DNA of 64,000 nt from Glandiceps talaboti (lineage: Eukaryota > Hemichordata > Enteropneusta > Spengelidae), in the NCBI RefSeq assembly GCF_964340395.1, contig NC_135564.1, positions 1,255,001 through 1,319,000 on the forward strand, written 5' to 3'. The first letter of the stretch is position 1; every line of letters begins with the position of its first letter. Below, one piece after another: positions 1-13,066 of the stretch. Position numbers and translations under genes: made by a program. The notes beneath the pieces are model-generated. The model was not told the origin of the DNA, made no database searches, and was given only the letters and a program-made list of their open reading frames with translations.

Positions 1-1284
1 ACACTGCTGTATGAGGATGAAAATAATTTCCTCTGTAAAGCCATAATACATGATAGGTTTTATGGATGATTGCCCTGACCAGGAAATCGTCAGCTTCATG
101 CATTTCTAACTCCTACAAACATCTAGTACTTGTCCATTTCTAATGATTGTCAATCAATTTTTCCATAACACAAAGATGTAAGACATGACTAACAAAGACA
201 CGGCCATCGATCATTTAATTTGATGAAGACAGATCAAAAGGTATCTGTCAGTCGGTCACAAAGAACTACATGTATATGGTGCTGGCACAATGGTTGATTT
301 CAGAAAAGAAGCACGATCCATCTTACAATGAGACATAAATATAAGATTTCATGAAGATCGCAAAGCAGTGGTGTTAAATTTCAAATTTCATTTAAGTCCA
401 TGATCCGGAAAAGGATGCACAGTTCACATTGTGTTGAGTGAATCCATCACTTGTCTAAGATGATTCCTCATGTTAAATAAAACTGTATTTGGCTTGAGGG
501 AAAAAAGAGGGCATTAATCTATTGTATGGAATGTAGTTAGAAAAGTAATGCACTGGTATCACTATTGCCGTATCGCTTAGGCTCATGTCTTTATGCAGAT
601 GTAGAGAATGACGTCAAGGGAGCCAGGGTAGTGAGGATATCACTTTCATGTGGGTGGATGTACTGATTACAACACACCAAATACAAGATACAGCAACCTT
701 GATTGGCAGCTAGTATCCAATGACATCATCACGGTGATAGATTTTCTAAAAATAGCACAAACTCATCAGCCTGGTTTAAATCACTTCCCATTTTTGTTAG
801 ATTTCTCTTCTAGTACTCAGGATTCCACAGAAATACACGTCATTGACAAAATCTTATCAATGATTATTCCACTAATGACATGGATATTATATTCCATCTA
901 CATTTAATAAATATCTGAACAACATTTGCAGATATTTCAACTTTTTTACTTGATATGGTTGATGACTTTCTGTCTTAATTAGCAATTTTCAATGACATTA
1001 CAGTGTCCTAGGTAAACATCAACAAATCACAGATTCATGTGTATTACATCAAACTCTTGTCTAAATAATAGTCAAAATAAATCTGAATATAATATGACAA
1101 AAAATAAACAGAAATTTGGTGAAATTTTAAAATAATTTAACTCCTACAAGTAGATGTAGATATAGTGGTTTTTACCAACAATGCAGTATTGGATAATGTG
1201 ATACGTCAATAACTTTGATTCAAATTAGGAATATCAATGGGCTATCTCTACCTTGACATGGACTATGTACAGTTAAGTCTATCA

Positions 1285-1612
1285 ATGATTTTGAACTTGA
1301 ACTGTTCACCTGTAGGTCATTACACATTATCTCAACCCTTCAGACACCCCAACTCATCCCCACCCCATGTGTTAATTTATGATTTTGAACTTGAACTATT
1401 CACATTCAGATATTATCTCATCCCCTCAGACACCCCAACTCAACATCCCCCCCCCCAATTAATTCATGATTTTACACTTCAATGAACTGTTTGCATCTAA
1501 TATTATCCCAACCCTCTCACAGATACTCCAACTCAACCCCCCTCCCCCTCTCCCCCATATAAATTCATGATTTTAAACTTGAACTGTTCACATTCAGAAC
1601 ATTACACATTAT
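1285..1612. repeat. Degenerate tandem repeat, about 95-bp unit, 4 copies
   Basis: The phrase ATGATTTT followed by AACTTGAACT recurs at 1285, 1379, 1466 and 1567, giving steps of 94, 87 and 101 bp. Each unit also carries a CCCCAACTCA-type C-rich stretch, lengthened to a run of nine C in the second unit. Short open frames here are by-products. Confidence 0.75.
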
Positions 1613-1950
1613 CAGTAACTAATACTACACCACCTTTTTCTCTAACAATTTATTTTTACAATATTGATTAAGTATCGACACATTCCAATCCTTTCCGGCT
1701 AGACATATTTGTGTATATTTCAGGAAATCCTGTTTTTAACCACAATGAAATATCCTACTTGTCAAACTTGATATACATTTTTATAGAGATTTAGTTTTCA
1801 CCTTTTCAAATTCTCAAAGTTTGTATTTGTGTTATATACTTGTTTATCTCATTATCATTATTGTTTGTCATTATTTGTCTTAACTTGTATTTATTTATTT
1901 ACGATATTGAATATATTTTTACTTTGGGTCCCTGGAAAAATTTGGTTTAA

Positions 1951-2147
1951 CCCTTTCATGACTAGAGACGAGTTTCATGGGGACCCAATTTATATGAACA
2001 TTTTCATAATTACAATAACTTAACTTTATTAGGAAGTAACATTTCTTTAATTCCAGTCTAAAATGAAGTTGATATATGCCAAAAACTTACATAAACAAGA
2101 ATTTTGTCCAAACAATTTTGGCGGGAATGTTTTCAGTATTGAAGGGG
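1951..2147. mobile_element. piggyBac-like MITE flanked by TTAA
   Basis: The left end TTAACCCTTTCATGAC (1947-1962) and the reverse complement of the right end, TTAACCCCTTCAATAC, agree at 13 of 16 positions. Both ends abut TTAA, the obligatory target of piggyBac-type transposases, whose non-autonomous elements commonly begin with CCC-T after TTAA. There is no coding capacity in the roughly 197 bp between. Chance pairing of a short inverted repeat remains possible; the TTAA at both edges is what tips the call. Confidence 0.45.
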
Positions 2148-4368
2148 TTAATTGACCTAACAGGGTCACAATGTATAGTTTTGTCACTCAAATGCTGAAC
2201 ACTGAACCCATGAGGGATGGCCCTCACTGGACTTCTTGGGAGACAAGTGTCTATGTGTACTTAAAAGAACTATCCAGTATAAATAAAGATAATTATTTTA
2301 AAATATTTAAAATAATATAGAATTATACATAATGCAGAGAATTTCTAGCATTTTAGTCAACTTAGTCATATCAAATTCTGTATCAATACACATTTGTTCT
2401 GACCTCTACTCATGTTTCCATGGAAACCTGTAATTGTACACATCTGATTGTCATATTTCACAATGAAAACTGTTAGATTCACTACTGTCTGTGTAATTTC
2501 ACACTGATTTTTCATATGTGTGGGTGTGTATATATGAACATGTGTTCATCGTTGTTATTGTTAGTGGTAAGTCTAAAAAGATGTGATGCAATAGACAGTA
2601 TTGATACAGGAAGTGATACATACAGGAAAATAACACATGTTTTTGATGTGTTTATTGTTTCGGGTTTTTTTTTTTGTATTTTATCCCAATATAAGTTTTT
2701 ATGCATAGGATTCTTATATGTATTTTAAGACAAAGCCAAGAAGGTATTTTTTTTAAAATTTGTATCAACTTAAAAGCCTAGTCATATTTTAATGACCTTA
2801 ATAGCCAGTCATGCGCTTTTTCAAAGTAAGTAAATAAAGCCCTTAAAATTAAATTGTATTAAACTTTCTATGAATTTTTCATCAGGAGTTTTCCAGGAGT
2901 AAACTTGTCTTCTTTCTCAAATCTAATACAGCTCTTTTCACACTTCACAATTCTAATTTGTTTGCATTTACCTATTTAATGGTATTAATATTTATTCAAC
3001 CATGACTATTTGTCCATCTTTTATTATACATCAATATTATACTAATTAACATTCAATGTTCATTTCTACAAAGTAATTCATCTAATTAATCTATGAATAT
3101 GTGACAAGGCTTTCTCAGACACAGACCACCACCTCCCTTCCCTAGTTGATATGTCTATATAGCTTCAGTATACTATATGATTCATGACTGCAAAGAATTC
3201 ATAGACATCCCCCTCTTCCACATACCTAGCCTACGTCCCTCCTACATACACTTTGTACTTTAAGCAGTATTCTCTCATGTAACTTCCATCTTGGATATGG
3301 CTAGTTGACTACATCTAAATCTGATAGCGTAGTATATAATTCATGACCGCAAAGAATTCATGACTTGCTACGTATATATACATGCAGTAATAGATAGTGC
3401 ATAAATCCATAGGCGATCACAGTTACATTCATTTTTACATTATATCCAGTTATAACAAGCCAGCTCAATTATCACTCAAAATTGCATCAATGTATACAGT
3501 TATATCTGCAACCATGTACTAGAAACACCAAATTTGGTCAACCTATTTCGGTGATTTTGCTAAGGTTTGAAAACCTCTATGACAGAAATCTGATTCAATT
3601 TACAGTGGAATTATTCAGTTGTTGTATGTCATGCTTTTTACAACATACACACTGTATTGGTTTAAAAGCTAAATAATCTAATCTGCAACATTTTTTGCTA
3701 AGATTTTAAAACCCTTATAAAATATTGGCAAATACAACATGGAGAACTGGGAAACGGTTGGTTTTTGCTTTTAAAAGAATACGTTGAATTAATACTTCCA
3801 CTGCGGACTTGGAAAAAATACAGTAAATTCATTTTCATTCTTTTTATTCTCCATCATGACTGAAATTGATATCAAAAACTTCACACAATAGCAAGTTAAA
3901 AATATATAACATAAAGACCTACTCTTTTCAGATTCACACTTGTATTCAATATTTGAGAAATTGGCTTTGAAAATTGGGAAGTTATATGTACTGATATCTC
4001 AGATAAAAGTACTACAGTAAACGGGGAAGAAAAATCTTTACAAATTGCTAGGACATGCAAGACATACATTATTTATTATCTTACAGAAATATCTAGTGGT
4101 GCAAATACATAATTGATAAGAACATTTTGAAATATGATAGTGATATACTACAACCAGAGCGAGAGATAAGAAATACACATATAATTTATGAGTTGTCAAA
4201 ATATAAATGCCATGTTACACAAAAATTACACCATGAAATCATGAAAACATTTATGGTTGGATTAGAAGATGAACAAGGTAGGTAACACAGAAGAATATGA
4301 GGAAGATTTAATTACATACTAAATAAACTCACAATATTTGTAAAAACAAAAAAATGAAATAATTTGCT

Positions 4369-4556
4369 GTACCTGCAATAGCTTTACCTCAGAGGGTCAG
4401 AGGGTCAAAATAGAACAAAGGGTCAATTTATTCTCATGCGCACCTATACTAATGCATGTGAAGAGCATGGAGCAGAAGTTATGGTGTCACCAAAGAAATC
4501 GAATGTTCGTTATTTTTACGATGTGCCTATAGGCAGTAATATTCTATTTCAGATAC
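4369..4556 (+). mobile_element. MITE with GTACCTG-AATAG ends, single-module copy
   Basis: Left end GTACCTGCAATAGC at 4369 and right end CTATTTCAGATAC at 4544-4556 form terminal inverted repeats (GTACCTGNAATAG). The interior matches, in order, the flanks of the element at 14299-15307: the AGGGTCAAAATAGAACAA module, then ATTCTCATGCGCACCTATA and a GGCAGTAATATTCTATTTC right end. Only one copy of the inner module is present, so this is the short form of the family. No coding capacity. Confidence 0.7.
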
Positions 4557-4719
4557 CGAGAATTCAATAACAACTACTGGTACTACATAGCTTTCAAAAT
4601 AATTACAAAATGTATTTTTGGACAAAAATGATAACTTTATATCTGTCACAGTATTCATGAATAATTTGATGCATAAACATTTTTCAAAGAAAAAATAAAA
4701 TATTTGAAATATAGGTTGA

Positions 4720-5480
4720 CATTAAAATATCTGATATACAAATTTTAATATTCAACAAATTTAAAATGTAAGCACTATCAGTTTGGAATATTGGAAATAT
4801 GGATCCATGATAGAAATGACAAATATGATCTGTTTAATAAATCAGATATATTTTACAACATCTGTTTGAAAATATATTAAATATGAATTAATAAATTTTT
4901 TTTTACATTTTAGAGTACATTGAACACACTAGGATGTTAGTAATATCAGTTGAAAATATAAAAAATATGGATTAATAAAATATCCAAATTATTACATTTT
5001 AGAGTATATTAACACATTAAAAATATAATATGATGAAAATATATGAAATTTGAAATACAAAATATATCAAAATGTTGAATCTATCACCTCTTACGAATCG
5101 CTGTCAGTTTGGAAATATATGAAATGTGGATAAATAAGACATTAACATTAGAATTTACTTTATGTTCAACATTTTTGATGTAAATGATCACTTTCAAAAT
5201 ATATGAAATATGGATTACTAAAATATATCATTTTATCATATTTTAAATAAATTTGATACAAATGATACCAATTTGGAAGAAAATGAATATGGTAATCAAA
5301 AATACCAAAATATTGAATATCATGATTCACTATTGATGTAAATTATGTCAGTTTAAACATATATGAAATATGAATAACTAAAGTCACTATGAAAATGTTT
5401 CATTTTATGATATGATAACAAACTAGATTTAAGTGATGTCAGTTTATTGATAATTTATATCACAAATATGATATATTGGG
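4720..5480. repeat. Degenerate AT-rich satellite-like tract
   Basis: Very AT-rich sequence in which phrases such as AATATATGAAATATGGATTA, ACATTTTAGAGTA and GTCAGTTTGGAAATAT return about every 100-130 bp (for example near 4780, 4950, 5110, 5200, 5360). The copies are much diverged, so this looks like an old tandem array. Confidence 0.55.
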
Positions 5481-6640
5481 GCTTAAAGTCAATTTGAGTT
5501 TTTCAATGAATTTCAAATTTGAAAAGACAGTGCGTCTGTAATGTACATGCAGTCTTTTGCTTTCCAAGTAGGTCATGTGACTCGTACACTTATTTGTCAT
5601 GACAGGCATGGAATGATGATCTATATTAGGACTTCTTTAAACATCTTGCATATCGATGTGGCGAGATGTTATTGTACATTGTAACAATACATGGACAATG
5701 TAACAGTATTTTTGTAGCTATCACTTCATCATCTGACAACTGTCTTTGCACCTCACTCTATATCTGATCACCTACATGCCTGCTGTTCTTCACTATCAGA
5801 TCACCATGGAAACCAAACTATCTTGTATCATTTAGACAGATAAGAAGTAAGGTGACCAATCTGAAGTTCTTCAGTCATCACATCAAGAACAGCATATTGA
5901 CATCTCGTTTCCAATTTTTTTTTTTCAGTCGTACATCTATTCTGATTAAAATTTTGGCATATATTCATATTAATGCCGATGAACAGATTTTGTACCTTGT
6001 GAAAGACTTTGATCAGAGGTTGCTGGGGTGACAATGATTGTGGCGTCATATAAAATATGTATGACGTAAAAGGAAAGCTTGATCCTATTTCATGGTGAAC
6101 CTTGTCAAATATTCAAGACTGTGAGTCAAACAAACGATTTTTTCATGATTTCTTTGCATTTTTTGCTTAGTTTCATTCTTGATTTCAGAAAAGAGTGACG
6201 ATTCAATTTCAAAGATGGAGATGTGACAAGAATGCAAAATATGTCATTTTTTAATGATTTCTAGGTAATTTTGTCTGTTTTTGTATTTCTGAAATTTTAT
6301 TCACAATGAATCTCTATTTCAGACTGACAGAATTGACAGTAAATAATGTTAATTTTTCAATTTTATCTTTTGTTTTTACTTTTCACTTGCATTTTCTGTG
6401 CTACTTTTTATTCAATTGTATTTTTCTTTCCAATCTTTAGTTTTCAATTTTATTCACCTCCTTTTATAAGTGCACATAGAAAACCAATTTCCAAAGCATT
6501 TTTATGCAAATGACAGTAAAGTTTATGTTATATTATTATTATTTTAGTTTAACTTGATCTCTGTTGATTGTCATTTTTGGTATGAATTTGTACACTGTAT
6601 AATTAAAGAGATCTCAAAAATATTTGAGATGATACTTTTG

Positions 6641-7035
6641 CCTCATTTGGACAAGAGCTGTACTTGGGGAGAGAGTCACACATCTTTCTTCATCCCTCAT
6701 TTGGACAAGAGCAGTACTTGGGGCAGAGAGTCACACATCTTTCCACATCCCTCATTTGAACAAGAGCGGTACTTGGGAGAGAGAGTCACACATCTTTCCT
6801 CATTCCTCATTTGGACAAGAACGGTACTTGGGGGAGAGAGTCACTCATCTTTCTTCATCCCTCATTTGGGCAAGAGCGGTACTTGGGGGAGAGAGTCACA
6901 CATCTTCCTTCATCCCTCATTTGGACAAGAGCTGTACTTGGGGGAGAGAGTCACACATCTTTCTTCATCCCTCATTTGGACAAGAGCCATACTTGGGGGG
7001 GGGGGGTGTCACTGCACAAATCTTTCTTCACTAAT
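6641..7035 (+). repeat. 55-bp minisatellite, 7 copies
   Basis: CCTCATTTGG or a one-base variant starts at 6641, 6695, 6750, 6805, 6860, 6915 and 6970 (period 54-55 bp). Each unit reads on through ACAAGAGCNGTACTTGGGGG and AGAGAGTCACACATCTTTC. Because 55 is not a multiple of three and the unit has no stop in any plus frame, open frames of 169, 92 and 81 codons appear in all three frames; none is a credible gene. The last unit ends in a run of 12 G before GTGTCACTG. Confidence 0.92.
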
Positions 7036-7439
7036 ACTTTATGTAATCTTTCCTGATCAATGAGTGTTGTTATTTGCTGACCTCTGACCTCATGATGTAA
7101 ACAGGGTCAGAAAACTACTGTGTGTTTGCAAACAACAATGTACAGTTGGCGCTGTTAAGACCATCCATTTTTTTTTGGTTATAGATCGGTATGTATATGC
7201 ACTGGCTGACCTGATTGTGCCCAGTGATCATGGTAAAAGCTGGTCATAGTGTTTACACATATATAGAATTAAGTTACGATTATCTATAATCTATACCCAT
7301 AATATAGTTTAATATTTTCGTTATATACATTGAGGTCATAAAACTTAATTAACACATTTCAGATTTACAAAATGTTTCAAAATAAAAAGAAAAGAAAAAT
7401 TTATGCTGCCATCATTTTGTCACATGTCTGTTTACTGCA

Positions 7440-7585
7440 GAGGTTAAAGGTCACCTGTCTGGTACAGAAGAGTAAAAGGTCACCTGTCTGGTACTCGTGG
7501 GGTTAAAGGTCAGATGTTTGGCACTGGGAGGGTTACATGTAAAGGATTTGATGTTTAAATCTGGTTTTAGTGAAAGGTCAAATAC
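7440..7585 (+). repeat. Short tandem repeat carrying four AAAGGTCA motifs
   Basis: AAAGGTCA occurs at 7446, 7475, 7505 and 7573 within units of about 30 bp that also share CCTGTCTGGTAC or a variant. AAAGGTCA is the octamer bound by NR4A-type (NGFI-B) nuclear receptors as monomers and contains the general AGGTCA half-site. The repeat is seen; any regulatory role is inference. Confidence 0.6.
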
Positions 7586-7674
7586 TTGCCATTGAGAGTC
7601 AAACATACAGAATAAAAATAATGTTCTGTTAATTTTGAATAAGCAGTTTTTGGTGTTAGATGCAGCTATCTATA

Positions 7675-7995
7675 TAAGGCCAAAAAAGAAAAAGTTTCTG
7701 GTTCTGGTCAGGGTAAACGTTATAAGGTGGTGCGACGACGCGAATTTTATTTTTTTCCTTTTTTTGGACACTTTACATACTCTGTTCTATCATATTTATC
7801 TCTTGAAAAACTTCCTTTTTCTTCGAAGCAGCAGTCTTGGCATGTAGGGTAGATTTCCGCTGCTTGTTCTCCTGATATCAGGAATAAATAAGGAACGGGA
7901 AAGCAAAAATTATCGGGAAAAAAAGGATCGACGCGAGGGTATTCAGGGCACGTGTGCGCTGACCAGAACCAGATATATATTTTTTTTTGGCCTAA
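7675..7995. mobile_element. MITE with TAAGGCC-A-rich ends and TCTGGTTCTGGTCAG arms
   Basis: The left end at 7675 runs TAAGGCCAAAAAAG and then TCTGGTTCTGGTCAG; the right end (7959-7995) is CTGACCAGAACCAGA followed by a T-run and GGCCTAA, its inverted copy. Arms are about 35-40 bp. The interior of roughly 240 bp has GACGCG motifs and no gene. The end pattern resembles the elements at 24658 and 28075. Confidence 0.65.
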
Positions 7996-8559
7996 GAGAG
8001 GATGGGAATCAGCTGGTATTGTGATTAGAATTCCATATCCTGTAGTAGTAACTGACTATTGTACTTATTTATCTATTAATTTATTTGACTACACATAACA
8101 AAACACTGGGGAGTTGTTAAAGGCACAATACATAATAACAAAACTAATAAATTAATATACCAATACAATTGGCAGGGAACACCAGCGAAATACTGGGGTA
8201 CTCCACTCGAGTAAACTTTACCTAATTACCACCCTAATACTAATATAAACAAATTTACTACAACATTTATAGTCATTCATTGAAATTGTATTCCTTTATA
8301 TCAAACGAGTTTACAAACATTCTAAGAGAAATAGTCCTAAAGAAGTCAAAAGGTAGACGTACAAGATCTAGAAATACAAACAAATCTAGAAGTCTATTTC
8401 AGCTCATTCTGTTTTTCCTAGGGGATACTTGTCTACTTAGTAAGAGACTACTATTAAAATAGTATCGATATTCATGCAATGAGTTGGAAGATGAAAGTTA
8501 GCTATTTTCCAATATAAATTGGATTGTTTGGCAGTACATTGTTGGAATAGATTAATCTG

Positions 8560-9035
8560 GCAAGTCTGGCTGACAGTGGGGTATCTTCTCTTGGGTCGTC
8601 TCAACAATTAATTTAAGCTACCAAAGGCCAAGCAATGTTTGTATTAGAACTGACTCCAAGCACACGCAGGAGCACTATCAAGGGTTAGTTCATTAAGTAT
8701 AAGGAGGGGTCCTGGGGCTTCTCAAATGGTATTTAAGTCTACCAAAGGGTGTTTGGATTACATCTGACTCTTACTTAGCACACTAAGGAGCACTATCAAG
8801 GGTTAGTTCATTAAGTATAGGGAGGGGTCTTGGGTCTTCTCAAATAGTATAATAGTCTACCCAAGGGGGTTCGTATTATATCTGACTCTTACCACACTAT
8901 GGACCACAATCAAGGGTTGGTTCATAAACTATTGGGGGAGGGGTTCCTTGACTATTGCAAAGACTCCACAATGTTTGTGTTTCCCTAAAGCATAGGGAAG
9001 GGGGAAAAGAATCCTGGGTCTTGTAACAATTACCA
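8560..9035. repeat. Tandem repeat, about 118-bp unit, 4 copies
   Basis: GGAGCACTATCAAGGGTTAG is found near 8668 and 8787 with a diverged copy near 8905 (GACCACAATCAAGGGTTGG). Units also share GGAGGGGTCTTGGGTCTTC and CTACCAAAGGGTGTTTG. Outer copies at both edges are partial. Confidence 0.75.
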
Positions 9036-9060
9036 TAAGCTGTGTGCATGTATGCCTGTA

Positions 9061-9064
9061 TGGA

Positions 9065-9107
<43 letters not shown>

Positions 9108-9147
9108 GTGTCTGTGTATGTGTCTGTGTCTGTGTGTGTATGTGTAC
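9061..9147 (+). repeat. (GTGTAT)n microsatellite
   Basis: Uninterrupted TGTGTATGTGTA turns with a few GTGTCT variants at the right end. The cysteine/valine open frame across it is an artefact. Confidence 0.95.
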
Positions 9148-9559
9148 AACCCTTTCATCATCCAGTATACTCCATACACAAAATAACTATATCACTGCAG
9201 TGTTAATGCCCTCTTTTCACATATCAATCAATGTGTACAAACACTGGTCATTACTGACTACATTTTTGCCCACACTGAACAAAACTAATAACTGATCTGT
9301 AGCATATATACATATACATATTGCATTCAATTCATCCAACACACATGGTGATCCCTGGGGTCTTCAGGTAGCATTGACCCAGCTCAGTGTTGCTATTAAA
9401 GATAACCATATGAACACCAAGTTCAATATCAAACAAATAATGATAAAAGTCATAATATTCATAGGTTCTTATTAATAAATGATGTTTTTAGAACCATCAC
9501 ATGTGCTTTAGATATTTGTATACTGTTTGAATTGAACAATACATTAACACCCTGTATAT

Positions 9560-10016
9560 TATTAGTGTAAACCCTCCCCAGAAAAATTATGGACATTCCC
9601 TTCAATGCATCTAAACCCCTCCTCAGAAAAATTATGGTCATTCCCTTCAATACATCTAATGTTTCATGCTAATAGTTCGAGACCTCAGTTGGGGCGTAGT
9701 TCACATTTCAAAACTACAAGTTGTAATGTCAACTAATAAAACTTGTAAACCCCCCCCCCCCCAGTATAATTATGGTCATTCCCTTCAATACATCTAATGC
9801 TTCACGCTTAGTTTGAGAACTCAGTTGGGGCGTAGTTCACATTTCAAAACTCCAAGTTGTATTGTCAACTAATGAAACTTGTAAACCCCCCCCCCCTAAT
9901 AATTATGGTCATTCCCTTCAATACATCTAATGCTTCACGCTTAGTTTGAGAACTCAGTTGGGGCGTAGTTCACATTTCAAAACTCCAAATTGTAATGTCA
10001 ACTAATGAAACTTGTA
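9560..10016. repeat. Tandem repeat, about 135-bp unit, 3 copies
   Basis: ATTATGGTCATTCCCTTCAA starts at 9631, 9769 and 9902. Units share CAGTTGGGGCGTAGTTCAC and CAACTAATGAAACTTGTAA, and two of them carry poly-C runs (about 14 and 11 C) at the same point. Confidence 0.9.
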
Positions 10017-10432
10017 ATTTATCATGCTTTGCTTGAATTATCTTATTTCTGGACCACTTTCAGTCAGTTAATGCCACTTAGGAATTCATGAACAACCCTT
10101 ATGTGCAGTTTTCATCAATAAAATTGGTTTCAAGACAGTTGTCCTGGAATACATGGTTGACTGGGTGACATTTACGCGTCTACGAAAATAAAGAGATGAG
10201 AGGCTGTAGGAGAACGTTTAATTTATTATTTGTAGTATGAGGATTGAATATAAATGATATATGAAGAAACGCACAGCTTATGAGTTATTAGGAATTAGTT
10301 TTAGTTATGTTTGATACATGTCAAGATTAATATCTTCGATTATTTGTCTTGATTCTGTTCACAGTTTGTGATCTCTGATGCTGCATGCAAAGACCTTACA
10401 TTTCTGACTCTGTTCATATGTTTTTTATATTC

Positions 10433-10765
10433 TCAAGTGTTTATGCCAACCCCCAGTAACAAACAGATTGGAGATATCTGATAAAAGTTGCATACATTTC
10501 TATGTACCATAATTTTGTAGGGATCAACAACAAACAAAGAGTAGAAAGCTGGTAAAGCTTGCATAGATTTTCCACAACTCATGCCATCAATTTTACATGG
10601 AATCCTGTTTACTGGGAGGAGGAATCTAGGAAAACTTGCATAAATTTCTGAACCTTGTGCCATAATTTTGATGTGGGTGAAATCTAGTAAAACTTGATTT
10701 TCATACCTTGTGCCATAATTTTGTAAGGAACCTCAATAAAACACTTGGGGAGAACACATAGATTT
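10433..10765 (-). repeat. Dispersed 80-bp monomer family, locus 1 (inverted)
   Basis: Four to five diverged monomers, each with CTTGTGCCATAATTTTG and a GTAAAACTTGCATA-type stretch. Read on the minus strand they match the arrays at 25540-25880 and 43795-44225 (CAAAATTATGGCACAAG, then AAATCTATGCAAGTTTTACC). The minus-strand open frame of 76 codons comes from the monomer. Confidence 0.7.
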
Positions 10766-11204
10766 TATTTTTATAGTTCACTTTCATCCTTAACGTAACA
10801 ACTGGGAAATATCAATCATTTTTTAGAATATGACAAAAATTCTGAAAGCATTGCTTGTGAAGTCTAATTCTGTTGGCAATGCTATTAGTACTAACAATGA
10901 CATGGACAGGGTCAATGCTGTTTCATATTGTTATTCAAATAAAAAAACCCCACATACATGTAGTAAAGCTGTTTTATGAATTAAAAATACAAAGTAAACA
11001 CTCTTTTATTCATAAATGTCAAAGATTTGGTTTTCATAAACAGAAAATGTATACGTCAAAGTACTTTCAAACTATAAATATAAAATCTTTTGGTGCCAGA
11101 TGTCCAGTAAAAATAAGCTAGCTAAATCAGAAAATATTATTAAAATATTGCAAATCAGTATTATCAATGAAAGTTTGTGAAATGATAAGACAGAACCCTA
11201 TGAC

Positions 11205-11628
11205 ATGTTAGTGCAAGTGTGTTGTATTTGGGGCATTTGTGTGAAATGCTTGCACAGCAGTATGTGTTCTCTATGGCTATATTTTCATATTAGGGAAGCA
11301 AGAAAAAAGTGCATCAGAAAACACACGAATCATAAGTGCAAATATTCTGAGCTGCCACAATGTCATTCACATGTCATGATGTTAAGTTATTGTTATACAC
11401 GGTTACCCAAAACAGAAAATTTTGCAAAAATGTAATTTTATATGAATGCAATTTTACAATAATGTACGTGTTTGACACTCTCACACGCTTTATTTGCACA
11501 CGGGTATATAACTTAGTATTTATGTAAATTGCATTGCACTGGAAATACCAACAGTGTTTTTATGTTTATCCAGAACAGCAAATTTTACACGAACATACAT
11601 AATTATGAAAATGACTGGATGCTCACTT
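11205..11628 (+). mobile_element. Dispersed element B, copy 1 (left part)
   Basis: GTGCAAGTGTGTTGTATTTG, then CACGGTTACCCAAAACAG and AGAACAGCAAATTTTAC, align in order with the copy at 22836-23180 (GTGCAAGTGTGGCATATACT, then ACGTTTACCCAGAACAGCAA). The 84-bp array that follows is built from the right-hand part of the same element. No terminal repeats are clear and the class is unknown. Confidence 0.5.
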
Positions 11629-12045
11629 GATTACCACATATACAATAATGTTTGTGGTAAATTGCACCGAGGTGAAAATATCAACTGTATGCTTTGACAG
11701 TGACGCAAATTTGATTACCACATATACAATAATGTTTGTGGTAAATTGCACCGAAGTGAAAATATCAACAGTATGCGTTGACAGTGACGCAAGTTTGATT
11801 ACCACATATACAATAATGTTTGTGGCATATTGCACCGAAGTGAAAATATCAACAGTATGCGTTGACAGTGACGCAAGTTTGATAACCACATATACAATAA
11901 TGTTTGTGGCATATTGCACCGAAGTGAAAATATCAACAGTATGCGTTGACAGTGACGCAAGTTTGATTACCACATATACAATAATGTTTGTGGTAAATTG
12001 CACCGAAGTGAAAATATCAACAGTATGCATTGACAGTGACGCAAG
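11629..12045 (+). repeat. 84-bp minisatellite, 5 copies
   Basis: GATTACCACATATACAATAA or a one-base variant starts at 11629, 11713, 11797, 11881 and 11965, exactly 84 bp apart. Units end ACAGTGACGCAAGTTT. The period is 28 codons, so both strands stay open (165 codons plus, 135 codons minus), which shows the open frames carry no information about coding. The segment TTGCACCGAAGTGAAAATAT corresponds to TTGCACTGCAGTGAAAATAC in the dispersed copy near 23110. Confidence 0.95.
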
Positions 12046-13066
12046 TACATATAATGACTGTTACATATGTAATAATATTAGACTTTACACGTCCAGATGT
12101 TGGAAGAATTCATCCATATTCTAAGATGAATTGTAGCCCCAACGACAGTAATTTCAGTTACTCTGTATGCTAAGCATGTACATGAATAACAAGAGTGAAG
12201 AGAATTTGAAGTGCTCCCTGCAATCCCAACGGGTAAATAGAAAAATAAATGCCTTTTTCTCCGGCTAACAGCCGGCCAATTAAACCATCTCATACTGATG
12301 CTAATTTAATTAATGACAATATTGTTGGGGACATCAGATAAGAAGGAGTGGTAAAAAGATTGGCATATAATTAACACCAATTAGTATTGTCCTGTCTAAA
12401 AAGTAAAAAGTGAAATAGCTGTGTCATTGGCAGTAGGTATTTTTAGTATTAAGAGCAATATTACCACAGTGACTAATATTAATTTCATTTTTATTTAACA
12501 TCAACAATTTAAATGGTTGTCAAATTCTTTAATCATAAATTTGATTTGTCATTTATTCATTTATTTAAAATTATAACTATCTACTGGTTATGATGTATGG
12601 AAAAGTTTCAATCTAAGTTTACATGATTTTATGAAATTTGAAATGAATACATTTTAAAGGATATCTTCTGACTGAAAGTGAAAGTACCTTTTCTACAAGT
12701 TTCCTTGGAAGTCTAACAAACATGAGCAAATGGCTGCCATGTTCTGACCTATCCCATCAGAAGGACATTAAGTCATTACAAATACTTGTTGTACTGCATA
12801 ATTTGTACATTGGAAATTGACTAGCCGTACAGCAGCTGACTTTATATATGCTGTGATACAACTAACGCTCCTGGCACCACTTCGGTTTGACGTTAACAAA
12901 GATTCATATCCAGTAAGGATTATGTTTTTTTCAGTTCCAATTCCAGTTTCAATCCTATGGCAAAGCCATAAATTTATATTCATAAGTCATTATCAAGACC
13001 TTATTTTAAATTTATAACAAAACTACTAAAAAGATCACAAGGTAGAATCTGATACCTAAACCTATG

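Noticed and set aside
11623-12124. Overlapping open frames of 165 (plus) and 135 (minus) codons
   Set aside because: An 84-bp repeat free of stops on both strands explains both.
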